Below are positions 36,858 through 45,868 of a DNA stretch of 64,000 nucleotides, in pieces. The first letter of the stretch is position 1. Each line of letters starts with the position of its first letter. Source of the DNA: Dyadobacter diqingensis (GTDB lineage Bacteria; Bacteroidota; Bacteroidia; Cytophagales; Spirosomataceae); assembly GCF_024220585.1 (NCBI RefSeq), contig NZ_JAMXKF010000001.1:186001-250000 (forward strand). The letters are read 5' to 3'. Position numbers and translations under genes: made by a program. The notes beneath the pieces are model-generated. The model was given only the letters and a program-made list of their open reading frames with translations. It ran no database searches and had not been told where the DNA came from.

Positions 36858-39800
36858 CTAAAAGTTGCACGAGAATCCAATCGTGTAAGATCGTTGCGCC
36901 GGATATGCACCATAATCAATACCCTGCTGAAGAAGCGACTGATTAAACGAGCTCACTTCGGGATCAAAGCCCTTGTATTTGGTAAAAGTGGCGATGTTGG
37001 TTCCCGTCACAAACAAACGTGGATTTTGGATTACCCCGAGTTTGGGAAATGTGTACGAAAGCGTCAGCGTTTTCAGACGGATAAAACTGCCATCTTCGAT
37101 CATCGTGGAATTGATATCAGGCGAGCTGAGTCCACGCTGCGTGCTCGGATACAGCGGATCATTGTGCTGATTGGATTCTGTCCAGCGTTTTTTATACCAG
37201 TCTTCTGATTGATTGAAAGCGATGCCCGAATAATTGACAATCCCGTTGTTTAGGTAAAACCGGGTAAGATTCAACACATCGTTGCCAACTGAACCCGTAA
37301 AAAATGCGTTCAGGGCAAACCCTTTCCAGGTAAAATCGTTCGTCCAGCCAAAAGTAAAATCAGGTGAAGATTTCCCCAGTACCTGACGGTCTTCGGCATC
37401 AATCCAGCCATTCCCGTTTTTATCGTCATATTTCCAGGTTCCGGGAATTTCCGTCGACAAACTTGAAATCGGATATTGCGGGACTCCTTCGGCATCAAAA
37501 TCAGATTTTTGTGCCAGACCAACCACTTTATAACCAAAGAACCGACCGACTTCCTCTCCCGGCGTAAGGATTCCGGAAACACCGCCAAGCAAGTTCCCGT
37601 TGATCTGAACATAGTCAGGTGTTTTCTTATCTCCTAAATCAACCAGGGTATTGATGTTTCTGGAAATATTAAAACGTGTCGAAAACGATATATTTTTCTT
37701 TTTGATCAGATTGGCTTGCAATGTGAGCTCTACACCCCTATTTCGCATTGTCCCGTAGTTGTCAATAATGCTCGTTACACCCGACTGCGATGGCACCACA
37801 CGGTATTGAAGCAGATCCATGGTGGTTTTGTTGTAATAATCAAAGCTGACGACAAGCCGGTCGTTTGCCGTATTAAAATCAAAACCGGCGTTAAACTGTC
37901 TTGTTCGCTCCCAGGAAAGGTTCGGGTTACCAATACTTGTCGGATAAAGACTGGTGGCAATGGTTCCTTCATTGCCCATTTCATAAAAGCCTGGCCAAAA
38001 CTGGGCAAGTGAAGAATAAGGCCCGATCGCCTGACTTCCCGTTTCACCAAAAGAAGCCCTTAACTTGGTATTGGATATCGCCTTCACATTTTTCATGAAA
38101 GGCTCCTGATCCAGATTCCAGGCAAGGGCCACAGCTGGGAATAATCCATATTTTTTGTTTGCTGCAAAAGGCGACGCACCGTCCAGCCGGAGCGAGGTAT
38201 TCAAAACATATCTTCCTTTGAAAGAGTAGTTGGCCCGGAAGAATCCGGACTGCAACCTGCGTCCTTCTTTGTAGGAACTGATGCTCTGATTATGGGCGCT
38301 TCCGATGTTATCGATACCAAAAAACGGGACATCATACCCCGAAGAAACAGTGTTCAAAAACTCAACAGTTTGGTCGTTATATTCTACACCCAGTGTGGTG
38401 TTCAGATAATGGTCTTTGTTAAGTGTTTGCTCGTAAAGGAAGTAGGCGTTTACGTTATAGCTGTACGTATTGGAAAGCGAATTACTCCCGCTTCCATTCA
38501 CCACCCTGCCTTCGGCCGTGGTTGGCGGCATGAAAACATTCCGACGCGTGAGATTCTGATTGGTCCCCAGACTGACTACCAGTTGCAGCCCGTTGACGAT
38601 TTCAAACCAGTTTTCGACATTGGCGATGATGTAATCGTTCTTGGAAATATCCGTTTTGGACTTTAACTCATTATATGGATTGGCAAAATACGTCCCGACA
38701 AAACCCGGAACCCCCAATGCGTTATTGCCCAGATAATTCAGATCCAGCAAAGGTGAGGCACGTAATCCATCCATCAAACCGCCCGAATTTGGCCAGGCGT
38801 GGCCGGTTGTGATCGCCCGGTTTGATTTCTGGCGCACCAGCGAAAGCTGTCCCTTCAGCGTATACCAGTTGGTAACTTCATTGTTGAGGTTAACACGCAA
38901 ACTCGCCCTGTTGTTATCCGAGTTGATAATCGTTCCTTTTTCAGTTAAATAATTTCCCGAAACATAATAGGAAGATTTGGGACTGCCTCCCGATACGCTC
39001 AAAGTCACATCCTGCCGGAAACTTGGCTGGGTGATCGCATCAATCCAGTTGGTATTGGTAAAGGAGCTGTCCAGGTTTTTAAATGGCTCCGGGCGATCGG
39101 TAATCCGATAGGATTCATTGATCACTTCCGCGTACTGGCGCCCGTTCATCATTTTAATCGGTTTAGAGATCGAACCAAAGGATGTTTTATTGACCAGCTC
39201 CACCCTTCCGGCACCTCGTTTTCCTGCCTTTGTTGTGATCAAAACCACACCATTTGCACCTCTTGATCCATAGATGGCCGTCGCAGATGCATCCTTCAAC
39301 ACCTCCATACTTTCGATATCGTTGGGATTAATCCCGTACAACCCGTTTTGTGCATAAGCACCTGTAAAATTTGCACTCGCCTCCCGGTAAGGTGGCATCG
39401 GAAAGCCGTCAATGACGTACAAAGGCTCATTATTTCCGCTTAGCGAATTATTCCCCCGGATACGCACGACCGTCGAAGCTCCGGGCTCGCCGGAGGATTG
39501 CGTGACCTGCACACCGGTTGCACGGCCCTGTAAGGCCTGATCCAGCGTATTGACCACAGCACTTTTGATCTCCTGCGCCGCAACACGGGAGGTTGAGCTG
39601 GCAAGATCACGTTTACTTTGTGTACCGTAGCCCACCACGACAACTTCTTTCAGCGCTTTGGCCTCTGGATTAAGGGAAATATTAAAACTTGTCTGTCTTT
39701 TTACAAGGCGCTCCTGCGTTGTAAAACCCACATAACTAAACACAAGAATTGATTTTTCACCGGGGACTTTGATATCAAAAAGGCCATCCGGGCTCGTGAC

Positions 39801-40334
39801 AGCCTGTATTTTGGTATTCTTCACCAACACACTCACGCCGGGCAGGCCCTCTCCTGCTTCATCCGTCACACGTCCTTTGACCGGACGAGCACCCGGCCCT
39901 GCCAATGAGTCGGAAGCCGTATTGACACCGGCTCTTTCAAAACCAGGATCCTTGATTTCTCCCGGAATAGAAAGGCTGTCAGACTGCTTTACCGGATTTT
40001 TCAGGGTATCTGCTTTACCGACAGACCTTGGCAGACTATCCGCCCCAGCCCCTGATTTGCCCGCGGTGTCTATTTTAGCAGCAGGCTTAACCAACGGGTC
40101 GAAATTTTGTCTTGAAGATGATACCGAGTCGGTTTTCTGAACAGGTTTGGAGAGCGTGTCCTGAACAGATTTTTTAGGGATTGAATCACTTTTAGGAGGG
40201 AGAGTCTTTGTCGAATCCTGTTTGGGGGCAGGTAAAGAATCAGGCTTGGCCGGTATTGCCTGGGCCGCCAGATATTGTGTACTGAAAACCAGAAAACAAA
40301 GGACCGGCAATACCTTTTTTAAGAATATGACCAT
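36858..40334 (-). CDS. SusC/RagA family TonB-dependent outer-membrane transporter
   Basis: About 1158 residues from ATG 40334 (MVIFLKKVLPVLCFLVFSTQ); an ATG at 40379 adds 15 unlikely residues. The signal peptide ends near LAAQA. A low-complexity linker of about 125 residues follows, with repeated K/xDSL-P-K words. Then come a carboxypeptidase-D-like domain (VKGRVTDEAGEGLPGVSVLVKNT), the TonB box and plug (VVVGYGTQSKRDLASS, SLSGNNEPLYVIDGFP, ATAIYGSRGANGVVLITTK) and a 22-strand barrel ending in YTIGFSCNF. It imports the ligand captured by the SusD partner 58 bases downstream. The linker before the CarboxypepD-like domain is unusual for the family. Confidence 0.95.
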   Translation of the reverse strand: MVIFLKKVLPVLCFLVFSTQYLAAQAIPAKPDSLPAPKQDSTKTLPPKSDSIPKKSVQDTLSKPVQKTDSVSSSRQNFDPLVKPAAKIDTAGKSGAGADSLPRSVGKADTLKNPVKQSDSLSIPGEIKDPGFERAGVNTASDSLAGPGARPVKGRVTDEAGEGLPGVSVLVKNTKIQAVTSPDGLFDIKVPGEKSILVFSYVGFTTQERLVKRQTSFNISLNPEAKALKEVVVVGYGTQSKRDLASSTSRVAAQEIKSAVVNTLDQALQGRATGVQVTQSSGEPGASTVVRIRGNNSLSGNNEPLYVIDGFPMPPYREASANFTGAYAQNGLYGINPNDIESMEVLKDASATAIYGSRGANGVVLITTKAGKRGAGRVELVNKTSFGSISKPIKMMNGRQYAEVINESYRITDRPEPFKNLDSSFTNTNWIDAITQPSFRQDVTLSVSGGSPKSSYYVSGNYLTEKGTIINSDNNRASLRVNLNNEVTNWYTLKGQLSLVRQKSNRAITTGHAWPNSGGLMDGLRASPLLDLNYLGNNALGVPGFVGTYFANPYNELKSKTDISKNDYIIANVENWFEIVNGLQLVVSLGTNQNLTRRNVFMPPTTAEGRVVNGSGSNSLSNTYSYNVNAYFLYEQTLNKDHYLNTTLGVEYNDQTVEFLNTVSSGYDVPFFGIDNIGSAHNQSISSYKEGRRLQSGFFRANYSFKGRYVLNTSLRLDGASPFAANKKYGLFPAVALAWNLDQEPFMKNVKAISNTKLRASFGETGSQAIGPYSSLAQFWPGFYEMGNEGTIATSLYPTSIGNPNLSWERTRQFNAGFDFNTANDRLVVSFDYYNKTTMDLLQYRVVPSQSGVTSIIDNYGTMRNRGVELTLQANLIKKKNISFSTRFNISRNINTLVDLGDKKTPDYVQINGNLLGGVSGILTPGEEVGRFFGYKVVGLAQKSDFDAEGVPQYPISSLSTEIPGTWKYDDKNGNGWIDAEDRQVLGKSSPDFTFGWTNDFTWKGFALNAFFTGSVGNDVLNLTRFYLNNGIVNYSGIAFNQSEDWYKKRWTESNQHNDPLYPSTQRGLSSPDINSTMIEDGSFIRLKTLTLSYTFPKLGVIQNPRLFVTGTNIATFTKYKGFDPEVSSFNQSLLQQGIDYGAYPAQRSYTIGFSCNF

Positions 40335-40567
40335 GGGCGTAAGACCGCATGCATCATCACATCGTTGAGTTTTTTCCATAAGTAGCGGTGAGTAAATTTC
40401 TAACTGTTTGATTTATTTTTACATGCTGTCGACATTATTGAAAGTGAAAATTGATTCAGCTCATATTTCAGCTGGCTTATTAAAACTCTTTCGCTCAAAT
40501 GAATTATGAAACCTGACGACTACTAAAACAAAAACCATACCGTTACCCAAACTCACGAATCGGGCAC

Positions 40568-40599
40568 AAAAAAATGACTGTCGGGTCAACAGTCATTTT
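40568..40599 (-). terminator. Intrinsic terminator left behind by the SMP-30 remnant
   Basis: AAAATGACTGT (40571-40581) pairs perfectly with ACAGTCATTTT (40589-40599). On the minus strand the stem runs into seven T. It stands 38 bases past the stop of the gluconolactonase fragment at 40638, as a normal terminator would. Confidence 0.8.
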
Positions 40600-40637
40600 C
40601 AATAAATTTTTTAAACGAAACTAGTTAGCGCAACCCG

Positions 40638-40787
40638 TCATTTAATGCTGACACTATACAAGGCCGACCTTCCGGTTATGAATAGCATCTTATGGTCTCT
40701 GCCTCCAAAAGTAATGGTTGACGGCCGTTCCGTAACTTCAATTTCTCCAATTTGTTTTCCGTTTTGGTTGTAGATGTAAATCTTATG
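40638..40787 (-). pseudogene. C-terminal remnant of an SMP-30/gluconolactonase family gene
   Basis: An open stretch of 49 codons ends in TGA at 40638-40640. It reads KIYIYNQNGKQIGEIEV then ERPSTITFGGRDHKMLFITG and RSALYSVSIK, the last propeller blade of SMP-30/gluconolactonase proteins. A TAA (40788-40790) precedes it, and nothing family-like is seen upstream, so about 85-90 % of the gene is missing. The terminator at 40568-40599 is intact. Deletion seems to have joined this tail to the debris region on its right. Confidence 0.75.
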
Positions 40788-40979
40788 TTACAATTTTTTA
40801 ATCGTATCAATTTTTATGACAATAGATATGACAAGGAAAACCTAAGGTCATAATTATGTCCAGAGCTTCCCTAGGAAATTTATTGAAAATCGCCCAGCTC
40901 TTTTGATCAAAAATAAATTTTTAATTCATTCTGCAAGCTTTATAAATGTTGTATGTTTATCAAAGTTACATATAGCTGA

Positions 40980-41078
40980 ATTTATGCGCGCTTGGCACTG
41001 GGCCACGAGTTACAACAGATCAGTAAGGGATTAGGATTGTATACAAGTGCAATAAAAAATGGATGGCCAATAAGATAA
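40980..41078 (+). pseudogene. Decayed fragment with LALGHE motif, possible toxin C-terminus
   Basis: Between TGA 40977-40979 and TAA 41076-41078 the frame reads IYARLALGHELQQISKG and ends in KNGWPIR. The word LALGHE resembles the start of an HExxH-type metallopeptidase helix (here HELQQ, so the second His is lost). There is no start codon and no upstream domain. The stop is 2 bases before the ATG of the next gene, as in toxin-immunity pairs. A closely related word occurs at 41620-41640. Confidence 0.4.
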
Positions 41079-41080
41079 AT

Positions 41081-41572
41081 ATGAAACTTAGCCAAAAATT
41101 TAGTAATCATTTCAAGCCATTGATTTTTCATCTCGTCGGGACTACAATAATGGTACTTTGTCTTGCATGTTTACATTTTCAAAAGGAGATGATTTTTGTT
41201 TTTGAAATTATTTGGATAATATACACTTTGCCTGTTTTGTATCTGCATTTGGAATACTACCTATGGAACTGGAATTTGCTCGTAGATATAAATGATGATT
41301 CAATCAAAATCACAAAAAATGGAAAGCAGAAAACTTATCCACTTGATAATCTGTCTAGGATATTGGTTTATAAGTCAGCTAGCTTGGATAACGGAGGAAT
41401 TCAAATTTTACCACTGGAAAGCTACTTTTATGCCAAGATCCTAACCAAACATAATGAAGTAATTATCATTACGTGTTTGATCTGTCCCAATTTGGAAGAT
41501 GTAATTATGAAATTAAATGGTATTCCCTACGAAAGAAAGAAAAAAATCTTTTGCTCCATTAACTCAATTTGA
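41081..41572 (+). CDS. Two-helix membrane protein of unknown function, possible orphan immunity protein
   Basis: 163 residues from ATG 41081 (MKLSQKFSNHFKPL); an ATG at 41063 is also in frame. Two hydrophobic segments (about 16-38 with HLVGTTIMVLCLACLHF, and 42-62 with IFVFEIIWIIYTLPVLYLHL) are followed by a soluble part. That part (NLLVDINDDSIKITKNGKQ, KTYPLDNLSRILVY) resembles a bacterial PH-like domain. The family is not recognised with certainty. A decayed fragment ends 2 bases upstream, and a similar one follows its stop. The AT-rich composition differs from the flanks and suggests acquisition. Confidence 0.65.
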   Translation: MKLSQKFSNHFKPLIFHLVGTTIMVLCLACLHFQKEMIFVFEIIWIIYTLPVLYLHLEYYLWNWNLLVDINDDSIKITKNGKQKTYPLDNLSRILVYKSASLDNGGIQILPLESYFYAKILTKHNEVIIITCLICPNLEDVIMKLNGIPYERKKKIFCSINSI

Positions 41573-41787
41573 TATTCAGGACGGCCCGGACTTTATGATG
41601 CAACTCTTATCTTTCTACACGCTTAGCTCTGGGACACGAGTGCAAATAAGGTCTATCAAACCTTTGGAGTGAAAGGGCAACTTCCACCTATAGTTCGGCA
41701 TATTCTAAAGCATATGGATTTTCATCCCAGGTGAATAATAGCCGTCTTAATCTCTTTAAAGCAGGGGGATTGATACCTTATCCTTAA
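41573..41787 (+). pseudogene. Second decayed LALGHE fragment, frameshifted and interrupted
   Basis: Directly after the previous stop, in one frame, comes YSGRPGLYDATLIFLH. The neighbouring frame continues with RLALGHECK (41620-41646), a TAA at 41647-41649, and then a coding-like run GLSNLWSERATSTYSS up to NLFKAGGLIPYP and TAA 41785-41787. One frameshift and one stop would need repair to give a continuous protein. It repeats the word seen at 40986-41010. The polymorphic-toxin identity is an inference from layout. Confidence 0.4.
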
Positions 41788-41826
41788 GGCTTGTCCATGG
41801 CGTAACTTTTCAAAACTCATACCAAC

Positions 41827-42378
41827 ATGGCTAAAATGATATTTTTCATTCTGTCTAGTATTTTTATTTATTCTTGTCGTAGTGACCCAAATAATAAAAC
41901 TTATAGCGACTTTATTGCGGATGATTTCAATTTAGTCTTTGGGGAGCTCTATCTAAATGCTGAATATAATTTACGCAGTGACAGCTTAAAGGCCCGCCAC
42001 ACGGCGGACGTCTTTTATAAGGATACGATGTCTTTAAGTCAAATGGAAAAAGAGACAATTGCAGCCTTCTTTTACAAAAATAAAATTTACAATAACCCGA
42101 TTTATGAAAATACAGAATGGATTAATATTATGGGAAGAAATTTTACTAGTCCAAATTTTGACGACGTAATCAGAATTTATCGCCAGAATAAGCTTATCGT
42201 TACTATCAATGTTAACAAGGACTATGAAAGCGAAGGTTTATTCCCAAATAAGGAAGAAATGGAAGTGGTCGAATTTCGGGATGTCGTCTGGAATATTCTA
42301 AGAAAACAAAACAAGTATAGAACTGTAATGGATTCACTTAAAGCAAAAAATAGGCAAAATCCTGTATTATTTATGTAG
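41827..42378 (+). CDS. Small lipoprotein of unknown function, possible orphan immunity protein
   Basis: 183 residues. The signal KMIFFILSSIFIYSC ends in a lipobox Cys17, so the mature protein is anchored in a membrane. The mature part is mixed charged, with DDFNLVFGELYLNAEYN and DTMSLSQMEKETIAAFFYKN. No family recognised. It follows the second decayed fragment by 39 bases, the same order as the 41081 gene. AT-rich, without a downstream partner on this strand. Confidence 0.65.
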   Translation: MAKMIFFILSSIFIYSCRSDPNNKTYSDFIADDFNLVFGELYLNAEYNLRSDSLKARHTADVFYKDTMSLSQMEKETIAAFFYKNKIYNNPIYENTEWINIMGRNFTSPNFDDVIRIYRQNKLIVTINVNKDYESEGLFPNKEEMEVVEFRDVVWNILRKQNKYRTVMDSLKAKNRQNPVLFM

Positions 42379-42468
42379 GGCTTCATTTCTAAGCCTAGTA
42401 TTTCCTGATTCCGTAGTAGACTATTTGAGACCCTTCTGAGGCCAGGAGGTCAATTAACGAAGTTAATA

Positions 42469-42521
42469 ATCACCCTTCCCAAGCGTTTTATCAAACAAAA
42501 ACGAATTGCAAGAAGGGTGAT
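42469..42521. repeat. Long-range inverted repeat at the edge of the debris region
   Basis: ATCACCCTTC (42469-42478) pairs with GAAGGGTGAT (42512-42521). Inside the loop CGTTTT and AAAACG form a second stem. No T-run follows in either direction. It could be an RNA fold downstream of the ThuA gene or an end of a lost element. Confidence 0.6.
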
Positions 42522-42541
42522 GTATTGAAAACCGGGGCAGT

Positions 42542-43318
42542 CTACTTTTTCGCAGCCCAGAAAATAGCGTTTTTGAAAACCGTCTTGTACGCTTCGTTTT
42601 CAAAAAGATCCGGAGAATGTCCCATAAAAATATAGACGTTTTTGGCAGCAACCTTCGGGTTTGACCAAATTACCGGATGATCGCCCATCTTTATTTTAGA
42701 GTCAGGCTGATAGGTGGATTCGTCCACGCTGGCAATCACTTTTACATTGGGCCGCGGGTTTTTATCATAGATATACCACTCTTCGGTTTTGATGGTAAAA
42801 GCGGCTGGAACACCTTTCATAACCGGGTGTATTTTATCCTCCACGGTCACCTTTCCGGATGCAAAAGTCGGGATGTAGTTTTTATATCTGATGCCGCCCA
42901 TAAACTCCGAAAACCAGTTCCACAGGGGATAACCGTCGAATTCTCCCAGTAAAGTTGCGTGGTGAAAACCGATCCAGCCACCTTTTCCCTCCTTAATGTA
43001 CTTTTCAAAGGCTGCGCCCGCTGTCGGTGTCCAGGCATACGGCGGAAAGTCAAGCTGAATGAAAAGCTGGTACTGGCTTAAAAATGCGTCATTGATTTTG
43101 TCAGTGTTTTCAATGTAATCAATGGCAAAATTGTTTTCTGCCGCCAGCTTATCAAGCCATACCCTCGCAGCTTTTGAATACTGGATATGATGCCCTCCGT
43201 TTTCAGCGATGGCAATGACCTTAAAAGCTGGTTTTGTCTGCGCGAAAGCCGCCTGATTTAAAAGGATAGTCAATGCGACGACAACCGTAAAAGCCGCGGT
43301 TTTCACTAATACTTTCAT
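42542..43318 (-). CDS. Exported ThuA-domain protein
   Basis: 258 residues. A signal peptide (VKTAAFTVVVALTILLNQAAFAQ) precedes a ThuA/glutamine-amidotransferase-like fold: IAENGGHHIQYSKAARVWLDKLA, GWIGFHHATLLGEFDGYPLW and VIWSNPKVAAKNVYIFMGHSPDLFEN. ThuA proteins were named from trehalose uptake/utilization loci, but their activity is poorly known; many in Bacteroidota are secreted and sit with sugar genes. Only 17 bases separate it from the GH18 gene upstream, so the two are likely one transcript. Confidence 0.87.
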   Translation of the reverse strand: MKVLVKTAAFTVVVALTILLNQAAFAQTKPAFKVIAIAENGGHHIQYSKAARVWLDKLAAENNFAIDYIENTDKINDAFLSQYQLFIQLDFPPYAWTPTAGAAFEKYIKEGKGGWIGFHHATLLGEFDGYPLWNWFSEFMGGIRYKNYIPTFASGKVTVEDKIHPVMKGVPAAFTIKTEEWYIYDKNPRPNVKVIASVDESTYQPDSKIKMGDHPVIWSNPKVAAKNVYIFMGHSPDLFENEAYKTVFKNAIFWAAKK

Positions 43319-43335
43319 GAAAAAGTCCGGTTAAC

Positions 43336-44505
43336 TTATTTCAGCGATTTATTAATTTCATCCAGCAAATATCCTTTCGGATCCGAATTGTATTCCCAGA
43401 ACATCACACCCGCCAGTTTATTAGCCAGCACATATTTACACTTTTCGTTCACCGATTTCTCGTCATCATAACCGATAAAAACTTTCGTCTTTTCATTATA
43501 CAGATAAGGTGCTTTGGCTGCTTCGTCGCGGTATTCCTTGTAACCTTGCTTGTTTACCAGACTATCCTTGATATAGCCATAACCATCGATATACGCTTTG
43601 GCTACGGACACCTCCCCCAGAATGGTTTTAGAATCTTTACCCAAAGTAAACGAGCGGCCATAAAACGGAATGCCAAGCACAATCTTACTTGCCGGAACAC
43701 CAGCGCCCAGATAAGCTTTCACCCCATTGTCAGCCGATTTTCTGGTTTTGAACTTATCGGTTGCATAAAGTCCGGCATGGTGCACAGTGGTGTCACCCGA
43801 GAAAAGATCGTAGGTCATCAGGTTCACAAAGTCGAGGTATTGCTGAGCCTTGCCCATTTCAGAATGCGGAATAAATTCTTCCCAACCTGCAACCGCTGTT
43901 GTCAGGAGTTTTTTCTGGCCATCTTCTTTTTCAAGAATATCCAGTTCTTTTCTGATCGCCTCAAACATCAGTGTGAAGTTTTCTTTATCCTCGGGACGGT
44001 AAACATTGCCTTCCTCACCCGGCATTGCAGGATATTCCCAGTCGATATCCACACCATCCAGTTTGTATTTTCTGATGATATCAACCGAGCTCTTCGCAAA
44101 TTTAACCCGGGAACTGTCGGTCAGGACGGCGTCAGAAAAATTTTCGCTCCACGCCCATCCGCCAATCGAAATCAGAATTTTAAGATCTGGGTTAATCTTT
44201 TTAAGCAGGTTCAGTTTCCTGAAATTTGTCGAATCCGTTTTTTCATTGGTAAGAAAAGCTTTTCCGTCCTGCACATTTACAAAAGCGTAGTTGATGTGGG
44301 TAAGCTTATTGGCAGCAATTTCGTCGGTATTAACCAGACCGTGAAAACCGCCAACATAACCGATAATCACCGGCTTGGTCTCAGTCACCTCTGATTTTTC
44401 TTTCTCTTTACCGGCGCAGGAAACAAGCGATGAGCCAAGAGCGACACTCGCCAAAAGAGAAAATGCTGCCTTTTTGATTTTTGATCTTTGAAACAATGAA
44501 GTCAT
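43336..44505 (-). CDS. GH18 family chitinase-type glycoside hydrolase, lipoprotein
   Basis: 389 residues. The signal ends in a lipobox (GSSLVSC). The TIM barrel shows ILISIGGWAWSENFSDA and the catalytic LDGVDIDWEYPAMPGE (DxxDxDxE, with Glu as acid). MTYDLFSG and VMFWEYNSD are further typical family 18 pieces. It should hydrolyse chitin or other N-acetylglucosamine polymers at the cell surface or in the periplasm. No carbohydrate-binding module is visible. Confidence 0.93.
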   Translation of the reverse strand: MTSLFQRSKIKKAAFSLLASVALGSSLVSCAGKEKEKSEVTETKPVIIGYVGGFHGLVNTDEIAANKLTHINYAFVNVQDGKAFLTNEKTDSTNFRKLNLLKKINPDLKILISIGGWAWSENFSDAVLTDSSRVKFAKSSVDIIRKYKLDGVDIDWEYPAMPGEEGNVYRPEDKENFTLMFEAIRKELDILEKEDGQKKLLTTAVAGWEEFIPHSEMGKAQQYLDFVNLMTYDLFSGDTTVHHAGLYATDKFKTRKSADNGVKAYLGAGVPASKIVLGIPFYGRSFTLGKDSKTILGEVSVAKAYIDGYGYIKDSLVNKQGYKEYRDEAAKAPYLYNEKTKVFIGYDDEKSVNEKCKYVLANKLAGVMFWEYNSDPKGYLLDEINKSLK

Positions 44506-44657
44506 TTGATAAGGGTTGGTTTAGAAATTTAAACAACCGGATTTGTCAATTGCCGGTACACGCCAAATTTCTAACAAAATTCCCTTGAAATCTAATTTAT
44601 CACCTGCACATGACTACTACATTGAGAGAATATCCGGGATGTAGGGAAATATTTTTT

Positions 44658-44792
44658 ACTTCGGCGGTCAGCGGTCAATCGTCAGAATTAGCAAAAAAAC
44701 AACGATCCACCCCAAACGTGTTTTTTCGAAATTAGCTCCAAGTATCCTCCACTTCGGCGATCAGCGGTCAATCGTCAGTATGGCAAAAAAAC
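44658..44792. repeat. Direct repeat of about 42 bp with 7-bp internal period
   Basis: Copy 1 (44658-44700) and copy 2 (44751-44792) are near-identical: ACTTCGGCGGTCAGCGGTCA against ACTTCGGCGATCAGCGGTCA, then ATCGTCAG in both, and after a few differing bases GCAAAAAAAC in both. Each copy is built from words of seven (CTTCGGC, GGTCAGC, GGTCAAT). The rest of the gap 44506-44835 holds no gene. Confidence 0.8.
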
Positions 44793-44835
44793 ATGTTCCA
44801 GTCGCGAAATACTTTCCCGCAAGATCGATTACCGC

Positions 44836-44868
44836 AAAAAAAAGCCGGCTGCCGATTTCCGACAGCCG
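44836..44868 (-). terminator. Terminator of the DUF1684 gene, made of heptad-repeat sequence
   Basis: CGGCTG-C-CG (44846-44854) pairs with CG-A-CAGCCG (44860-44868), one mismatch. On the minus strand it is followed, after GC, by eight T. It sits 10 bases past the DUF1684 stop. The stem belongs to the NNTCGGC heptad family. Confidence 0.75.
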
Positions 44869-44878
44869 ACCGCTGAAA

Positions 44879-45772
44879 TTAATGATGTCCATAATTCTTC
44901 TCTCCGGCCGTGACTGCCAGAGCCAGCACGTTTTGTTTTGGAGGAAGCGGGCAAGTGGCGTAAGGTGTAAAAGCGCAGGGCGGGTTGATCGCTCTATTGA
45001 AATCCAGATCGGTGTAACCGTCCGCGTCGAGCTTTTTTGTATACAGGAAACGGCCTGAGCCATAGGTTTCTTTTTTGTTGGTATTATCTCCGAAAAGAAT
45101 AAAAAAACCTTCGCCGGATTTAAGCGCATCCAGACGGTACTCTTTCCCTTTGATGTTGAAAACCAAAACGCCGGGTGAATCCTGATGGTCCAGTCTGCCC
45201 GTGATGTCAGTGATTGGAATTTTCCTTCCTTCTGTCGGTTCAAACTTGGCCTTCACCTTCCAGTCCTCAGAAACGGGATAGGTATCAATCCCCTTAAATT
45301 CTTTCAGATAAGGACTTTCAAGATCCTTTAAACGTACGGCAAATTTATCTCCGCGTTTGATGATAAACCATCTTAACGATTTATGTTTTAAAACGACCGG
45401 CTTCTCATTGGGAAAAATGGTCAGCTTGGTAATCAGCTGGTCATTATTGTAGATTTCAGCTTCCGGTTTTGCTTCCAGGGTGATCTGTCCGTTTTCCACA
45501 ATAAAGGTTCCCAAATTCGCAGGACTTCTATCCGATGGAAATACTATTTTGTTTTTGCCGTCAGCGCCGAAAGAATTTCTGCCCTCTTCCAGCCAGAACA
45601 AACCAGCCAGGTTTAGCCAGCCATTTTCGGTCTTCAGGGATTCAACCCGTTGCTTGTGCCATTCTTTGATCTCACTTTCATAAGTACTGTCATTAACAAA
45701 ACCAAGCGAGGCGACGCCAAGCAGCAACGTTCCAAAAAACCTTGCGGTACGGATTTTAAAATTAGTGTTCAT
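44879..45772 (-). CDS. Exported DUF1684 protein
   Basis: 297 residues. An N-terminal hydrophobic stretch (ARFFGTLLLGVASLGFVND) suggests export. The DUF1684 core follows: EIKEWHKQRVESLKTENGWLN, AGLFWLEEGRNSFG, then GKEYRLDALKSGEGFFILFGD and the C-terminal DLDFNRAINPPCAFTPYATCPLPP. The function of the family is not known. It has its own terminator, and its upstream region holds two palindromes. Confidence 0.87.
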   Translation of the reverse strand: MNTNFKIRTARFFGTLLLGVASLGFVNDSTYESEIKEWHKQRVESLKTENGWLNLAGLFWLEEGRNSFGADGKNKIVFPSDRSPANLGTFIVENGQITLEAKPEAEIYNNDQLITKLTIFPNEKPVVLKHKSLRWFIIKRGDKFAVRLKDLESPYLKEFKGIDTYPVSEDWKVKAKFEPTEGRKIPITDITGRLDHQDSPGVLVFNIKGKEYRLDALKSGEGFFILFGDNTNKKETYGSGRFLYTKKLDADGYTDLDFNRAINPPCAFTPYATCPLPPKQNVLALAVTAGEKNYGHH

Positions 45773-45868
45773 AGTAAGGAGCGAAAATATTTTTTGACAA
45801 TAAAACCAACAGCTACCGGCAACCGGGACTACCGAAACACCTAACGTTGCGGAATCTGCTTATAAAAT

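Noticed and set aside
35216..40334. Full polysaccharide utilization locus
   Set aside because: Only the SusC/SusD pair is present. The GH18 gene lies beyond the debris region in a separate transcript, so linkage is not supported.
43546..44394. 282-codon plus-strand frame opposite the GH18 gene
   Set aside because: The GH18 frame has signal, lipobox and catalytic motif; the antisense frame has none.
44658..44792. CRISPR array
   Set aside because: Only two near-identical copies with one spacer-like interval, and the copies have an internal 7-bp period. No cas gene is present.
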